This document shows positions 52,299-61,038 of a stretch of 64,000 bases of DNA, piece by piece. The notes below the pieces were generated by a model, which was given only the letters and a program-made list of their open reading frames with translations, had not been told where the DNA came from and did no database searches. Origin of the DNA: CAZMGY01 sp964565945 [NCBI: uncultured bacterium] (lineage in GTDB: Bacteria > GCA-001730085); contig CAZMGY010000003.1 of assembly GCA_964565945.1 (NCBI GenBank), positions 11,680 to 75,679 of the forward strand. Reading direction: 5' to 3'. Within the stretch, counting starts at the first letter, position 1. Every line of letters starts with the position of its first letter. The position numbers and the translations under genes are program-made.

Positions 52299-53338
52299 GT
52301 TTAACGCGTTGTCTGCAAGATAGGCCTCGGCCTAAGGGTATTCTTGTTGTTAAGTTGAGTGCAATTGGGGACGTGGTGCAAAGCTTGCCTGCGTTGTACG
52401 CGCTTAAACAACAGTGGCCCGATGCTACCATTGATTGGTTAGTTGAAGATAAGGCCCAGCAAGTTCTTGAAGGACATCCCGATATCGATCGTTTGATTGT
52501 GTTTAAGCGTTGCGAGAAAAATCTGTGGTCTTTGTTGTGTCAGCTAAGAGAGACTTCTTATGATTGGGCGATTGATTTACAAGGAACGTACAAAAGTGCT
52601 GGATTTATGCGAATGGCTCGTGCCCAATGGAAAATTGGTTACGACCAGAATCGTGAGCCCTGTCAATTTTTATACAATGCGCACGCTAAACTTAAGACAC
52701 AGGATCAATTGCCTGTTGTGCGTAATTTGGATATTTTAAAGCAGCTTGGTGCCGAGGTAAACTCGGTACAGTACCATTTCCCTTTGGGGCAAGAGGATTT
52801 TGATTGTGTTGCACGCATCGTGCAAGTGCATCAAGTGGGAGCCGCGTATGCCGTGTTGAGTGCTGTGACGAGCTGGCTGACGAAGTGTTGGGGTCGTGAA
52901 AAGTTTCGACAATTCTTGCAAAAGTTGCCCGAACATTACCGTGGTACAATTTTTGTGGTCGGAGGCGCTCAAGACAAAGAGGTTCACGCCAAACTGTGTG
53001 ACGGTTTGGATCATGTGGTCGATTTAACTGGAACCTTGAATTTAAAGCAATCAGCGGCGCTGATGCAAGATGCTGATTTTATGGTGTCGGGAGATACGGG
53101 GCCGTTGCATTTAGCCGTTGCGGTGGGTTGCCCTGTGTTTGGTATCTATGGCTCCACAAATCCTAAGCGTACTGGGCCTTTTCAAGAGGAGGCTTGTGTT
53201 GTGCAAGGGAAGCTGGATTGTCAGCCTTGCTACAAAAATGAGTGTCCTTTAGGGCATCATCGTTGTATGGAAGATTTGTCTGTGGACTATGTGTTAGAAC
53301 AATTTATTGATTTTTGGAAGCAAAGGAGAGAGTTATGA
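52295..53338 (+). CDS. Glycosyltransferase family 9 (heptosyltransferase-like)
   Basis: The 347-residue product begins at the ATG that overlaps the stop of the SDR gene (ATGA). An upstream GTG at 52280 would add five residues. It has ILVVKLSAIGDVVQSLPAL, which is typical of LPS heptosyltransferases, DWAIDLQGTYKS, and in the C-domain the donor-binding VSGDTGPLHLAVAVGCPVFGIYGSTNPKRTGP (cited as GDTGPLHLA). The final 30 residues hold a Cys/His cluster (CQPCYKNECPLGHHRC) common in this group. It likely adds a sugar to the lipid A-core region. It overlaps the next gene by 4 bases. Confidence 0.93.
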   Translation: MSLTRCLQDRPRPKGILVVKLSAIGDVVQSLPALYALKQQWPDATIDWLVEDKAQQVLEGHPDIDRLIVFKRCEKNLWSLLCQLRETSYDWAIDLQGTYKSAGFMRMARAQWKIGYDQNREPCQFLYNAHAKLKTQDQLPVVRNLDILKQLGAEVNSVQYHFPLGQEDFDCVARIVQVHQVGAAYAVLSAVTSWLTKCWGREKFRQFLQKLPEHYRGTIFVVGGAQDKEVHAKLCDGLDHVVDLTGTLNLKQSAALMQDADFMVSGDTGPLHLAVAVGCPVFGIYGSTNPKRTGPFQEEACVVQGKLDCQPCYKNECPLGHHRCMEDLSVDYVLEQFIDFWKQRREL

Positions 53339-54114
53339 TTAAATTAGAGCGTCCTTTAGTAGTTTTTGATGTAGAAACGACTGGAACGAGTCCTGCGCAG
53401 GATCGGATTGTTCAGTTAGCGGCTATTAAAATTCATCCCGATGGTAAGGAAGAAGAATTCGAATGGATGGTGAATCCTGAATGTTCGATTCCCGAAGATG
53501 CTCGAGCTTTGCACGGGATCACCAATGAAGATGTGATGTTTGCATCTCCTTTCAAAGAATTGGCCTATGAGGTTTTAAGTATTTTTAAAGGCTGTGATCT
53601 TTCGGGTTACAACGCAACTAAATTTGATGTTCCCTTGCTTGCCAACGAATTTAAACGCGCAGGTATGGTGTTTCCTCTGGAAGGGATTGTGATTGTGGAT
53701 TCTTATGTGATTTATCGTACCTTTGAACCCCATACTTTAAGTAAAGCCTATGAACATTATTGCCATAAAACTTTAGAAAATGCCCACTCGGCGTTGGCCG
53801 ATACGCGTGCCGCCTGGGAAGTTTTGAAAGCACAGGCACAATATTATGAGCAATTGCCTAATCAAGTGAATGAAATTGTGAGCTATTGCAGTGAACAGCG
53901 CCGAGGTAATTCTTTCGATGATGATGCTCGTTTGAGTTGGGTGCAGTCGGAGCTAGCAATCAATTTTGGAAAATACAAAGGCAGCACTTTGCGTCACTTG
54001 GTTAATGCCGATCCTGGTTATCTGGAATGGATCATGAGCCAAGACTTTTCGGATCAAGTGAAAAATGCTATTCGTGAAGCGCTCAAAGGAAAGTTTCTTC
54101 AAAAGCAATCTTAA
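53335..54114 (+). CDS. DnaQ-like 3'-5' exonuclease with GKYKG tail
   Basis: The product is 259 residues from the ATG overlapping the previous stop (ATGA). The DEDDh exonuclease core shows FDVETTGTSP (first Asp and Glu), GYNATKFDVPLLA (second Asp) and NAHSALADTRAAW (His and last Asp). After it a short tail has FGKYKGSTLRHLVNADPGYLEWIM, cited as FGKYKGSTL, a putative quorum-sensing-regulated YodB-like segment found after exonuclease domains in many bacteria. It may be a proofreading subunit or a repair nuclease. It is the last gene of the surface-sugar operon, although unrelated to it. Confidence 0.9.
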   Translation: MIKLERPLVVFDVETTGTSPAQDRIVQLAAIKIHPDGKEEEFEWMVNPECSIPEDARALHGITNEDVMFASPFKELAYEVLSIFKGCDLSGYNATKFDVPLLANEFKRAGMVFPLEGIVIVDSYVIYRTFEPHTLSKAYEHYCHKTLENAHSALADTRAAWEVLKAQAQYYEQLPNQVNEIVSYCSEQRRGNSFDDDARLSWVQSELAINFGKYKGSTLRHLVNADPGYLEWIMSQDFSDQVKNAIREALKGKFLQKQS

Positions 54115-54120
54115 GTGTGT

Positions 54121-55221
54121 TTACGAACGTTGAATCTTGAAGAAAAAGTAGAGGCCGAGTACCCCGATGATTATATTGGGTAACCACATGGCTAAAATGG
54201 GATTCAGGGTGCCTTCGTTGGCGAGTGTTTTTCCAATACTAAACAGAAGGTAGTAGATGGTGGCTAGAGTCAAAGTGAGTCCGATGCCAGACGAGCGATC
54301 GCCACGTTTGAAGCGAATGGCCAAAGGAATGCCAATCAGTGCAAAAATAAAGCTGGCCAGTGAAAAGGAAAATTTTCGCTGAAATTCAGCACGATGACGA
54401 TTGGTTGATAAGCCTTTTTCTTCAAGCTGTTTCATTTCCTCTTTGATTTCTTTCAGACTCATTTCTTTCAGACGTTTGTACTTCAATTTGATCTTTCGGC
54501 TGGCTTGATCCAGTTCGAGAATAATGGGAAAGGATTTGAAGTGCATTTTGTAAAAATTTTGGGTGTTGTTGGGGTTGGGCATCTCGGCGGTTCCGTTCAC
54601 CAGGTGCAAGATGAGCCCGTCTTTACTTTCGGGAATTTCGAACAGGCCCTCTTCGGCTATAATGGTGCGAATGGTGTTATTTTCTAAAGATTCATAGATG
54701 ATGATTTGCTTGAGTTTTTTGCCATCAATCTCTTTGATATGGAAGATGTAGCGGTTAAAGGCGGCAATGAAGCGCCCTGGTTCGAGAAGGGCTTCGGGTT
54801 TTTTATAGCCCAGGTCCAGCAAGACCATTCGCATTTTGTAGTGGGCTTTGGCCACAATAGGCATGTTGATAAACATGGAGAAGAGACTAATTCCGAGAGA
54901 AAAGAGGAGAACGGGGTACACGATGCGGTACAGGCTGATGCCGCTGGCGTTAAGCGCGACAATTTCATTATCTTGAGATAGCCTACCAAAAGCGATAGTG
55001 ACCGCTGCCAATAACGATATGGGCAAGGTGTAAGAGAGGAGGTAAGGAGTTAAATAAAGGAAGAGTTCAAGAATAGTAAAAAAATTCACACCTTTGTTGA
55101 TGATCAGATCGGATAATTTAAGAAAGTTACCGCTAAGTAAGGAAAAAGTAAACACTGTAAGTGATAGCAGAAGAGGAGTAAATGTCTCTTTTAAGATGTA
55201 ACGAGTGATAATTTTTAGCAT
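54121..55221 (-). CDS. LptF/LptG-family LPS export permease (second copy)
   Basis: The 366-residue permease begins MLKIITRYILKETFTPL, the family's opening motif. It has six expected membrane helices, three near the N-terminus (about 12-35, 55-80, 98-120) and three near the C-terminus (about 277-360). A periplasmic beta-jellyroll of about 150 residues lies between. With the protein at 22584-23657 it could form LptF and LptG; which is which is not resolved. It is convergent with the exonuclease (6-base gap) and divergent from lpxK. Confidence 0.92.
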   Translation of the reverse strand: MLKIITRYILKETFTPLLLSLTVFTFSLLSGNFLKLSDLIINKGVNFFTILELFLYLTPYLLSYTLPISLLAAVTIAFGRLSQDNEIVALNASGISLYRIVYPVLLFSLGISLFSMFINMPIVAKAHYKMRMVLLDLGYKKPEALLEPGRFIAAFNRYIFHIKEIDGKKLKQIIIYESLENNTIRTIIAEEGLFEIPESKDGLILHLVNGTAEMPNPNNTQNFYKMHFKSFPIILELDQASRKIKLKYKRLKEMSLKEIKEEMKQLEEKGLSTNRHRAEFQRKFSFSLASFIFALIGIPLAIRFKRGDRSSGIGLTLTLATIYYLLFSIGKTLANEGTLNPILAMWLPNIIIGVLGLYFFFKIQRS

Positions 55222-55231
55222 AGCGCACTCA

Positions 55232-55261
55232 TTGTAGCATGCCCTTAATTTACGCTATAAT
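55232..55261 (+). promoter_or_regulatory. Promoter within the nominal lpxK start region
   Basis: TTGTAG (55232-55237) and TATAAT (55256-55261) are 18 bases apart. The -10 lies inside the longest lpxK frame, so translation must start downstream, near 55269 or later. Confidence 0.5.
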
Positions 55262-55268
55262 GATGTTT

Positions 55269-56270
55269 ATGAAAATGTTTTTGTATATGACGGCGTGGCC
55301 TTTAAGAGTTGTCTTGTCGTGGGTCTTTGCGGGTGTTGTTTGTCTGCGTAATAAGTCTTTTGACTTTGGTTTACGTGTGCGGAGTGTGTCTTGTCAGGTT
55401 GTGTCGATTGGAAACCTAAGTGTTGGAGGAACAGGTAAAACGTCTTTGGTGATAACGTATGTTCACAGGCTGCAAGAGCAAGGTTTGAAAGTAGCGGTTT
55501 TGAGTCGTGGTTACAAAGGCGTCCAGACAGAAGAACTGCTATGTGTGAGTGATGGTTCACAGATGTTGATGAGTGTCGCACAAGCTGGAGATGAGGCTTT
55601 TATGTTAGCGCAAACCCTGCCAGGCGTGTCTGTTTATGTAAATGCTTCTCGTTATAAGAGTGCACTACGAGCTATTGAGGAACATCAAGTGGATGTGTGT
55701 GTCTTGGATGATGGTTTTCAGCATCGTTTTTTGCATCGCGATAAGGACATTGTGTTGTGGCATGCGCTAGATAAGCTTAATACGCAACATGTGATGCCTT
55801 GGGGACGCCTGCGAGAGCCCTTATCTTCCCTAAAGCGAGCCGATCTTGTAATAGTGAGCAAAGCGCAACTTATTAATTCCTCGCAGAGAGAAGAGCTTGT
55901 GAGGTCGTTGTCGGCTTTCAATGCGAACATCGAAGTTGTTTGTGATGAACCTCGACATTGGGTGATTCATCCGAGTGGGAAGCAGGTGCCTCTTCGGGAT
56001 TTTAAAGGGAAATCTTGTGTTGTCTTCTGTGCTTTAGGTCGTCCCGAAGGGTTTATGCGGATGGTGCAAGGACTAGGGCTTGTGGTGCAAAAACAACGCA
56101 TTTTTCTGGACCACTATGCCTACACCCAAGCGGATGAAGCGGATCTGACAAAGTTGCAACATGAATTTGGGGCGGACTATTTGATTTGTACCGAAAAAGA
56201 TCGTGTGAAATTGTCTTCTGACTTTGTCTGTTCTGTGTTGAAAATTGGGATGAACGCCCCTTCGATGTGA
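55269..56270 (+). CDS. lpxK: Tetraacyldisaccharide 4'-kinase
   Basis: The membrane-associated kinase phosphorylates lipid A precursor at the 4' position, using ATP. Walker A is GNLSVGGTGKTSLV, followed by AVLSRGYKG and VCVLDDGFQHRFLHRD, the catalytic Asp-containing segment. The C-terminal part has LGRPEGFMRMVQ and DHYAYTQAD. The frame is open from an ATG at 55239, but a promoter covers that region, so I start at 55269 (333 residues). Further in-frame ATGs occur at 55275 and 55287 and no clear ribosome binding site exists. It is divergent from the LptF/G gene. Confidence 0.93.
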   Translation: MKMFLYMTAWPLRVVLSWVFAGVVCLRNKSFDFGLRVRSVSCQVVSIGNLSVGGTGKTSLVITYVHRLQEQGLKVAVLSRGYKGVQTEELLCVSDGSQMLMSVAQAGDEAFMLAQTLPGVSVYVNASRYKSALRAIEEHQVDVCVLDDGFQHRFLHRDKDIVLWHALDKLNTQHVMPWGRLREPLSSLKRADLVIVSKAQLINSSQREELVRSLSAFNANIEVVCDEPRHWVIHPSGKQVPLRDFKGKSCVVFCALGRPEGFMRMVQGLGLVVQKQRIFLDHYAYTQADEADLTKLQHEFGADYLICTEKDRVKLSSDFVCSVLKIGMNAPSM

Positions 56271-56363
56271 CACTGGTCCCCTAAAAAGACCTTTGTTTTC
56301 GTACTCAGCAAAATCTGCAAAAAGTGATATACTGTATGTCCTCGTAAATTTAAGGAGATTAAA

Positions 56364-56993
56364 GTGGGATTGATTTGTATTCAAGCGATTCAAAACTGTT
56401 ATGAGTCACCTTGGCGGCGCTTGTTTGATGGATTTTTGGCCTTCTGTGGTTTGGTTGTGCTCAGTCCGTTGGCGTTGGCCATTGCTCTTGCAATCAAGCT
56501 AGAAGATCGTGGGCCTATATTTTACGCCCAAGAAAGAGTTGGGCGAGGAGGGCGTGTGTTTAAATTGTTCAAGTTTCGTTCGATGGTGACCGATGCGGAA
56601 TCCCAAACAGGTCCTGTTTTGTCCTCAACGCGAGACAATAGGATAACTCGGGTGGGGGCTTTTTTGCGTGCGACAGCTTTGGATGAGTTGTCGCAGTTAT
56701 GGAATATTTTCAAAGGTGATATGAGTTTTGTGGGGCCCCGATCTGAACGACCGTTTTTTGTTGAGAAGTTCAGCAAAGATATACCAGGCTATTGTTTGCG
56801 TCATCAAGTTCGCCCAGGCTTAACGGGTATTGCACAAATTTTTGGTCGTTACAACACGACAGCCAGGGATAAGTTGCGTTACGACATGATCACAGTAAGT
56901 CATCCTAAAATATTGTTTGAACTTTATTTAATCGCGGTTTCTTTTAAAATTACCTTTACAGGTAAATGGACAAGTATGGAAAAGGATCGGTAG
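56364..56993 (+). CDS. Bacterial sugar transferase (polyprenyl-phosphate glycosyl-1-phosphate transferase)
   Basis: The 209-residue protein starts at GTG with AAGGAG 6 bases upstream (56352-56357). It has one N-terminal membrane helix (about 20-45, FLAFCGLVVLSPLALAI), then the family core VFKLFKFRSMVTDAE, TALDELSQLWNIFKGDMSFVGPRSERP (cited as DELSQLWNIFKGD) and RPGLTGIAQIFGR. It transfers a sugar-1-phosphate from a UDP-sugar to undecaprenyl phosphate, the first step of O-antigen or capsule assembly. It is followed 4 bases later by a flavoprotein gene. Confidence 0.94.
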   Translation: MGLICIQAIQNCYESPWRRLFDGFLAFCGLVVLSPLALAIALAIKLEDRGPIFYAQERVGRGGRVFKLFKFRSMVTDAESQTGPVLSSTRDNRITRVGAFLRATALDELSQLWNIFKGDMSFVGPRSERPFFVEKFSKDIPGYCLRHQVRPGLTGIAQIFGRYNTTARDKLRYDMITVSHPKILFELYLIAVSFKITFTGKWTSMEKDR

Positions 56994-56997
56994 GACG

Positions 56998-58200
56998 ATG
57001 GTTTATGACGTTATTATAGTTGGGGCAGGTCCTGTTGGTAGTTTTTTAGCGCGTCAGCTGACGCGCTCAGGATATTCGGTGTTAATGCTAGAAGAGCATG
57101 ATATTATTGGTCAGCCAGTTCATTGCACGGGTGTGATTGGTGCTAGCTCGTACCGTTTTTTGGATTTACCCATGGATGGCTTGCAAAACAAAATTCCTGA
57201 TATTAGTTTTATTTCGCCACAAGGCCACGAAGTAACGCTTAACAACCCCAAGCACTGGGCGTATATTGTGTGTCGCCATAGCTTTGACAGTTCCATTGCT
57301 AAGCAGGCAATGGAGAGTGGTGCTGAGTTGCGCTTGTCGTCTAAGGTCGAAGATGTGGTCGAAGATGATAAAGGTGTAACGGTGACTCTTGAAGGGGGCG
57401 AATCCATCAAAGCACGGTTTTCTGTTCTGGCCACTGGCTCGACATCCAAGTTGCCTTATAAGTTAGGTTTTTATCGTCCTTGGTATTTTTTGAAATCGGC
57501 TCAGGTTGAAACCGAAGTGCAATTTGACAATCCCAAAAAAGTTGATGTGTTTTTGGGAAGCAAGGTGAGTGGGGGAGAATTTATTTGGATTGTGCCTGTG
57601 AATGAAACGGTGGCACGTATCGGTGTTTTTTCACGTTATAATGCTAATCAGTATTTAAAATCCTTTCTGGAAAGAGAGGATATTCAAGCTCGTATTCCTA
57701 ATCCTTATAAACTTTCTTGTAGCGTGATTCCGATTGGAGGTTTGGATAAAAAGGACGTGCAGTGGTCGCGCATACTGACAGTTGGCGATGCCGCTGGTCA
57801 TGTGAAACCAACCAGTGCTGGAGGGATTGTTTTTGGAATGACCTGTGCCAGCATCTTAAAAAAAACCTTGGACGAATATAACGATAAAGTACATTTGGAC
57901 GATCAGATGGCAAAGGCTTATTACCAGCGTGTGCGGCGTCGCTTGGGCTTAGAGATTCTTGTGGGCAGTTTTTTTCGCAGTTTGTTTTCTAAACTCGAAG
58001 ATGACGATTGGAATCGGATCGTGTCCTTGGCAAATGACCCAGAGTTGCTTGATATGATTCATAAAAAATCTGAGTTTGACAAGCACAGTAAAATTATCAA
58101 GTGGGCCTTAACCAATAAAGAATACCGACGCATCTTTTTTCAGAAATCTTCAAAGAGTCTGTGGCCTGTTGTGAAAAAAGGGATGACCATATGGATTTAG
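56998..58200 (+). CDS. Geranylgeranyl-reductase-family FAD flavoprotein
   Basis: The 400-residue protein has the N-terminal FAD site VIIVGAGPVGSFLARQL and HCTGVIGASS. RRISNF-type features are absent. The second FAD motif is LTVGDAAGHVKPTSAGGI, very like the GDAAG-x-x-x-P-GGGI motif of geranylgeranyl reductases. These enzymes saturate double bonds of isoprenoid chains in chlorophyll, archaeal lipids or polyprenols. Its place between a polyprenyl-phosphate sugar transferase and UppS suggests it acts on a polyprenyl lipid. It overlaps uppS by 10 bases. The substrate is an inference. Confidence 0.85.
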   Translation: MVYDVIIVGAGPVGSFLARQLTRSGYSVLMLEEHDIIGQPVHCTGVIGASSYRFLDLPMDGLQNKIPDISFISPQGHEVTLNNPKHWAYIVCRHSFDSSIAKQAMESGAELRLSSKVEDVVEDDKGVTVTLEGGESIKARFSVLATGSTSKLPYKLGFYRPWYFLKSAQVETEVQFDNPKKVDVFLGSKVSGGEFIWIVPVNETVARIGVFSRYNANQYLKSFLEREDIQARIPNPYKLSCSVIPIGGLDKKDVQWSRILTVGDAAGHVKPTSAGGIVFGMTCASILKKTLDEYNDKVHLDDQMAKAYYQRVRRRLGLEILVGSFFRSLFSKLEDDDWNRIVSLANDPELLDMIHKKSEFDKHSKIIKWALTNKEYRRIFFQKSSKSLWPVVKKGMTIWI

Positions 58201-58928
58201 TCCAGGATCAGGATATTTTTACCAAATATCAGATTAAGCCTAATAAATTGCCTCGTCATGTGGCTATCATTATGGATGGGAATGGTCGCTGGGCTCAAGA
58301 AAAAGGCCTTCCTCGTGCCAAAGGTCATCGGGAGGGCATTGAAGCGATTCATCGAGCCGTTCAGGCCGCCATTGACCTTAAAGGTATTGAGATTGTGTCT
58401 TTGTATGCTTTTTCGACCGAAAACTGGAAACGTCCCAAAACAGAGATTGCGAGTATTATGGACTTGGTCAAGTATTTGCCAGGAAAAATCAGTTTGCTCA
58501 ATCAGAACGATGTGCGTGTTCGATCGATGGGACGGATGAAAGATATGTCTTTTTTTGTCCGAAAAATGATTTCTTTAACTCAAGAAGCGACCAAAAATAA
58601 CAAAGGAATGGTTTTGAACTTTGCGATTAATTACGGAGGACGCGAAGAAATCATTGATGGACTTAAAAATGTTGTGAGTCAAAAAAGTTTGCCCGATTAT
58701 GATTTGACCGTAAAAGATTTTAAGCGTTATCTGTATTGGGATTTGCCTGATGTGGATTTATTGATCCGTACATCGGGGGATCGGCGCATTAGCAACTTTA
58801 TGTTGTGGCATATTCCCTATGCGGAGATGGTCTTTTTTGATACACTATGGCCAGACTTTCAGGGAGAGGATTTTTTTCATGCGGTTCACGAGTATCAACA
58901 ACGTTCGCGGCGTTTTGGCAACCTTTAG
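58191..58928 (+). CDS. uppS: Isoprenyl transferase (undecaprenyl diphosphate synthase)
   Basis: The product is 245 residues from the ATG at 58191, with AAAGGGATG upstream. An in-frame upstream start at 58161 would only extend into the previous gene. HVAIIMDGNGRWAQ contains the catalytic Asp and the diphosphate-binding region. RAKGHREGIEAIH, YAFSTENWKRP and PDVDLLIRTSGDRRISNF are further signatures. It makes the C55 lipid carrier for peptidoglycan, O-antigen and capsule. The neighbouring sugar transferase, flavoprotein and Wzi-like gene support this role. The 3' end overlaps the Wzi-like gene by 50 bases. Confidence 0.96.
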   Translation: MDLVQDQDIFTKYQIKPNKLPRHVAIIMDGNGRWAQEKGLPRAKGHREGIEAIHRAVQAAIDLKGIEIVSLYAFSTENWKRPKTEIASIMDLVKYLPGKISLLNQNDVRVRSMGRMKDMSFFVRKMISLTQEATKNNKGMVLNFAINYGGREEIIDGLKNVVSQKSLPDYDLTVKDFKRYLYWDLPDVDLLIRTSGDRRISNFMLWHIPYAEMVFFDTLWPDFQGEDFFHAVHEYQQRSRRFGNL

Positions 58929-60495
58929 ATATGGGGGGGGGTGTTTTTTGATTGGTTTGGGGATTCTCCTTGTTTCCTCAGGCGTTTGGGCTCGTCCTGT
59001 TTCGGTGGATGTCCCTTTAGATCATTGGAGTTATGCCATATTGGGTCGTTTTGCGGCAAGAGGTTTGGCTGATATGACTAATTTGTCGTCACGTCCGTTG
59101 AATCGTTTACAAATGGCCGATGTTACCCAACAGGTGATCAAAAATATCCGTGGTTATGATGTTGGAGGCCATCCTTGGACTTACACACAGTCTTTGGAAG
59201 AAGATTTGGATAAAATACTCGAAGAGTACCAGTATGAGTTGGTTTCGATCGGAGAAACTACCTTGGCTGGTGAGGAGTTGCCCAAAAAGACCGACTTTCG
59301 TTTGGTTTATCCTTTCCGCATGCAACGCTTTTTTGCCGATTTAGATGATAATGACACAACCCTGTTGCGCAATCAAAATGGTCACAAATTGGAAGAGGGG
59401 GCTAACCTTCGGATAAGCTTTCGTAGTTGGCTTAAGGTTAATGATATTTTTGCTGCGACAGTAGAGCCTGTCTATTATCACAATCGCGAAATGGACGATT
59501 TTACCGTGGAAGAAGCCTATGGGCGGACGCATCTTGGTCCTATTGAGCTATCGGTGGGGCGTTCGACGATGTGGTGGGGAACTGGTCGGTTTGGTTCTTT
59601 GATTTTGTCTAACAATGCGCTGCCTTTGGATACGTTTAAAATTAAAAATATTAAGCCCGTGCGTTTACCTTCCTTTTTAGGTCGTATTGGTACTATGGAC
59701 GGAACTTTTTTCTTTTCCCGTCTAAAAAGTTCGCGCGATATTCGCCACGCTAAACTTGCTGGAACGCGGATAACCACATCACCTCATCCCGATGTATCTT
59801 TTGGATTTTCGCGTACGGTGATGATGGGGGGTGAGCGCGGTGGAGATTCTTTGGGAATCGATGATATTTTCAAAGCGTTGGTTGTTTCTAAAGAAAATGA
59901 GGCCAGTGAATCGAATAACAATCAAATTTCGATGATTGATGTGATCTGGCGTTTGCGCAACACCAAAAAACATTTACCTTTCACCAACAATATTGTGCTT
60001 TATGGTCAAGTGGCTGGAGACGGTGAAGATAAAGAGGGTTTTTCTAATTTGGCCTATTTGGGGGGCATTTATTTGCCCGATATTTTAATTCCAGGTTTGT
60101 CCTTGTGCAGTGAGTATGCCACAACAAAGCGAGCTGATGACAAAGCCCTATGGTATGACCATCCCTTGTATACCAGTGGATACACCTTTAAAACGCATAA
60201 TATTGGGCACTTTATGGGTGGGGATGCCGAGAGTCTCTTTTTTCGTTTGACCAAACATGCCTTTATAAAGCCAAACTATGAATTGGGCCTCCAGCTGGAT
60301 CGTGTTCGCACTGGTTTGAGTGAAGCTAACACTGAAGTACGTTCACGCGCATCGATTGACTTTAGGATGTTTAAAACACCTTTTGCCGAAGCCAAATTTC
60401 ATTATATTATTGAGTGCATTGATAACTATTTGCGTGTGGATGGCGCGCGTTCGACTAACCATATTTTCGAAATTAGTGGGCGTGTCGAATTTTAA
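58879..60495 (+). CDS. Wzi-like capsule assembly outer-membrane protein (G9 tract in signal peptide)
   Basis: The 538-residue product has a signal peptide ending SSGVWARP (about residue 38). The mature N-terminus (VPLDHWSYAILGRFAARGL, cited as DHWSYAILGRFAARGL) looks like an SLH-type helix pair. The rest shows alternating strands of an outer-membrane barrel. The family binds capsule or exopolysaccharide at the cell surface. The ATG at 58879 lies inside uppS. A run of nine G (58933-58941) encodes Gly19-Gly21 in the signal peptide, so gain or loss of one G would abolish the frame. It is complete in this window. Confidence 0.88.
   Translation: MRFTSINNVRGVLATFRYGGGCFLIGLGILLVSSGVWARPVSVDVPLDHWSYAILGRFAARGLADMTNLSSRPLNRLQMADVTQQVIKNIRGYDVGGHPWTYTQSLEEDLDKILEEYQYELVSIGETTLAGEELPKKTDFRLVYPFRMQRFFADLDDNDTTLLRNQNGHKLEEGANLRISFRSWLKVNDIFAATVEPVYYHNREMDDFTVEEAYGRTHLGPIELSVGRSTMWWGTGRFGSLILSNNALPLDTFKIKNIKPVRLPSFLGRIGTMDGTFFFSRLKSSRDIRHAKLAGTRITTSPHPDVSFGFSRTVMMGGERGGDSLGIDDIFKALVVSKENEASESNNNQISMIDVIWRLRNTKKHLPFTNNIVLYGQVAGDGEDKEGFSNLAYLGGIYLPDILIPGLSLCSEYATTKRADDKALWYDHPLYTSGYTFKTHNIGHFMGGDAESLFFRLTKHAFIKPNYELGLQLDRVRTGLSEANTEVRSRASIDFRMFKTPFAEAKFHYIIECIDNYLRVDGARSTNHIFEISGRVEF
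58933..58941 (+). repeat. G9 tract in the Wzi-like coding sequence
   Basis: Nine consecutive G encode three glycines of the signal peptide. Slipped-strand mispairing would switch the protein off and on, as in phase-variable surface genes. The tract begins 5 bases after the uppS stop, so it does not disturb UppS. Confidence 0.8.
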
Positions 60496-60614
60496 GACTA
60501 AGCTTTCGTTAGGCTGTAACCGTGGCTGTGGATCCAGTAATCAAGTCGTGGGATGAGGCGAGACAGAAGGCTAGCGTCGAAGAAAAAATATAGCTAATTT
60601 AGAGAAAGTTTGCT

Positions 60615-60947
60615 GTGCTAAATATTAAATGTAAAATGCACGACCAAGTGCCTGTTTGTGAGCTCAATGGTCAGTTAGAAAGAGAAACGATTGGAAGCCT
60701 GATTTCGCAAGTGAAAAGTCTTGAGATGCAAGGGCCAGTGGTTTTGAACTTGGCATTTGTCCACTACATAGATACGACAGCGATAGCCGTTTTGGTGGAT
60801 TTAAAGCAACGTTTTGATAGCTTAAAGCGGCCGCTTTATTTGCTAGCTGTAGGTAAGGGTGTGATGCAGATATTTGAGCTTGCAGGGTTAAAAAAATATT
60901 TTCAGTTTGCGACTTCTTTGGATGAAATCCTCAAGAATGGTAGGTGA
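60615..60947 (+). CDS. STAS-domain protein (anti-sigma antagonist type)
   Basis: The 110-residue product consists of one STAS domain. It begins at GTG. The hydrophobic strand VVLNLAFVHYIDTTAIAVLVDL contains the Asp-Thr-Thr where antagonists such as SpoIIAA have Asp-Ser, so phosphorylation on Thr is possible. It ends with LKKYFQFATSLDEIL, the usual C-terminal helix. Such proteins relieve anti-sigma factors or act in lipid-transport or partner-switching complexes (the MlaB type is also STAS). No anti-sigma kinase is in the window, so the partner is unknown. Confidence 0.88.
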   Translation: MLNIKCKMHDQVPVCELNGQLERETIGSLISQVKSLEMQGPVVLNLAFVHYIDTTAIAVLVDLKQRFDSLKRPLYLLAVGKGVMQIFELAGLKKYFQFATSLDEILKNGR

Positions 60948-61038
60948 AATCTTTCTTACGTCATACAGTCAATAGGACGCTCCTTTTAGGCTAGGTGTTG
61001 TAAGGTGTTTTTAGGGGCTTTTTTTTCGAAAGGGGCTC

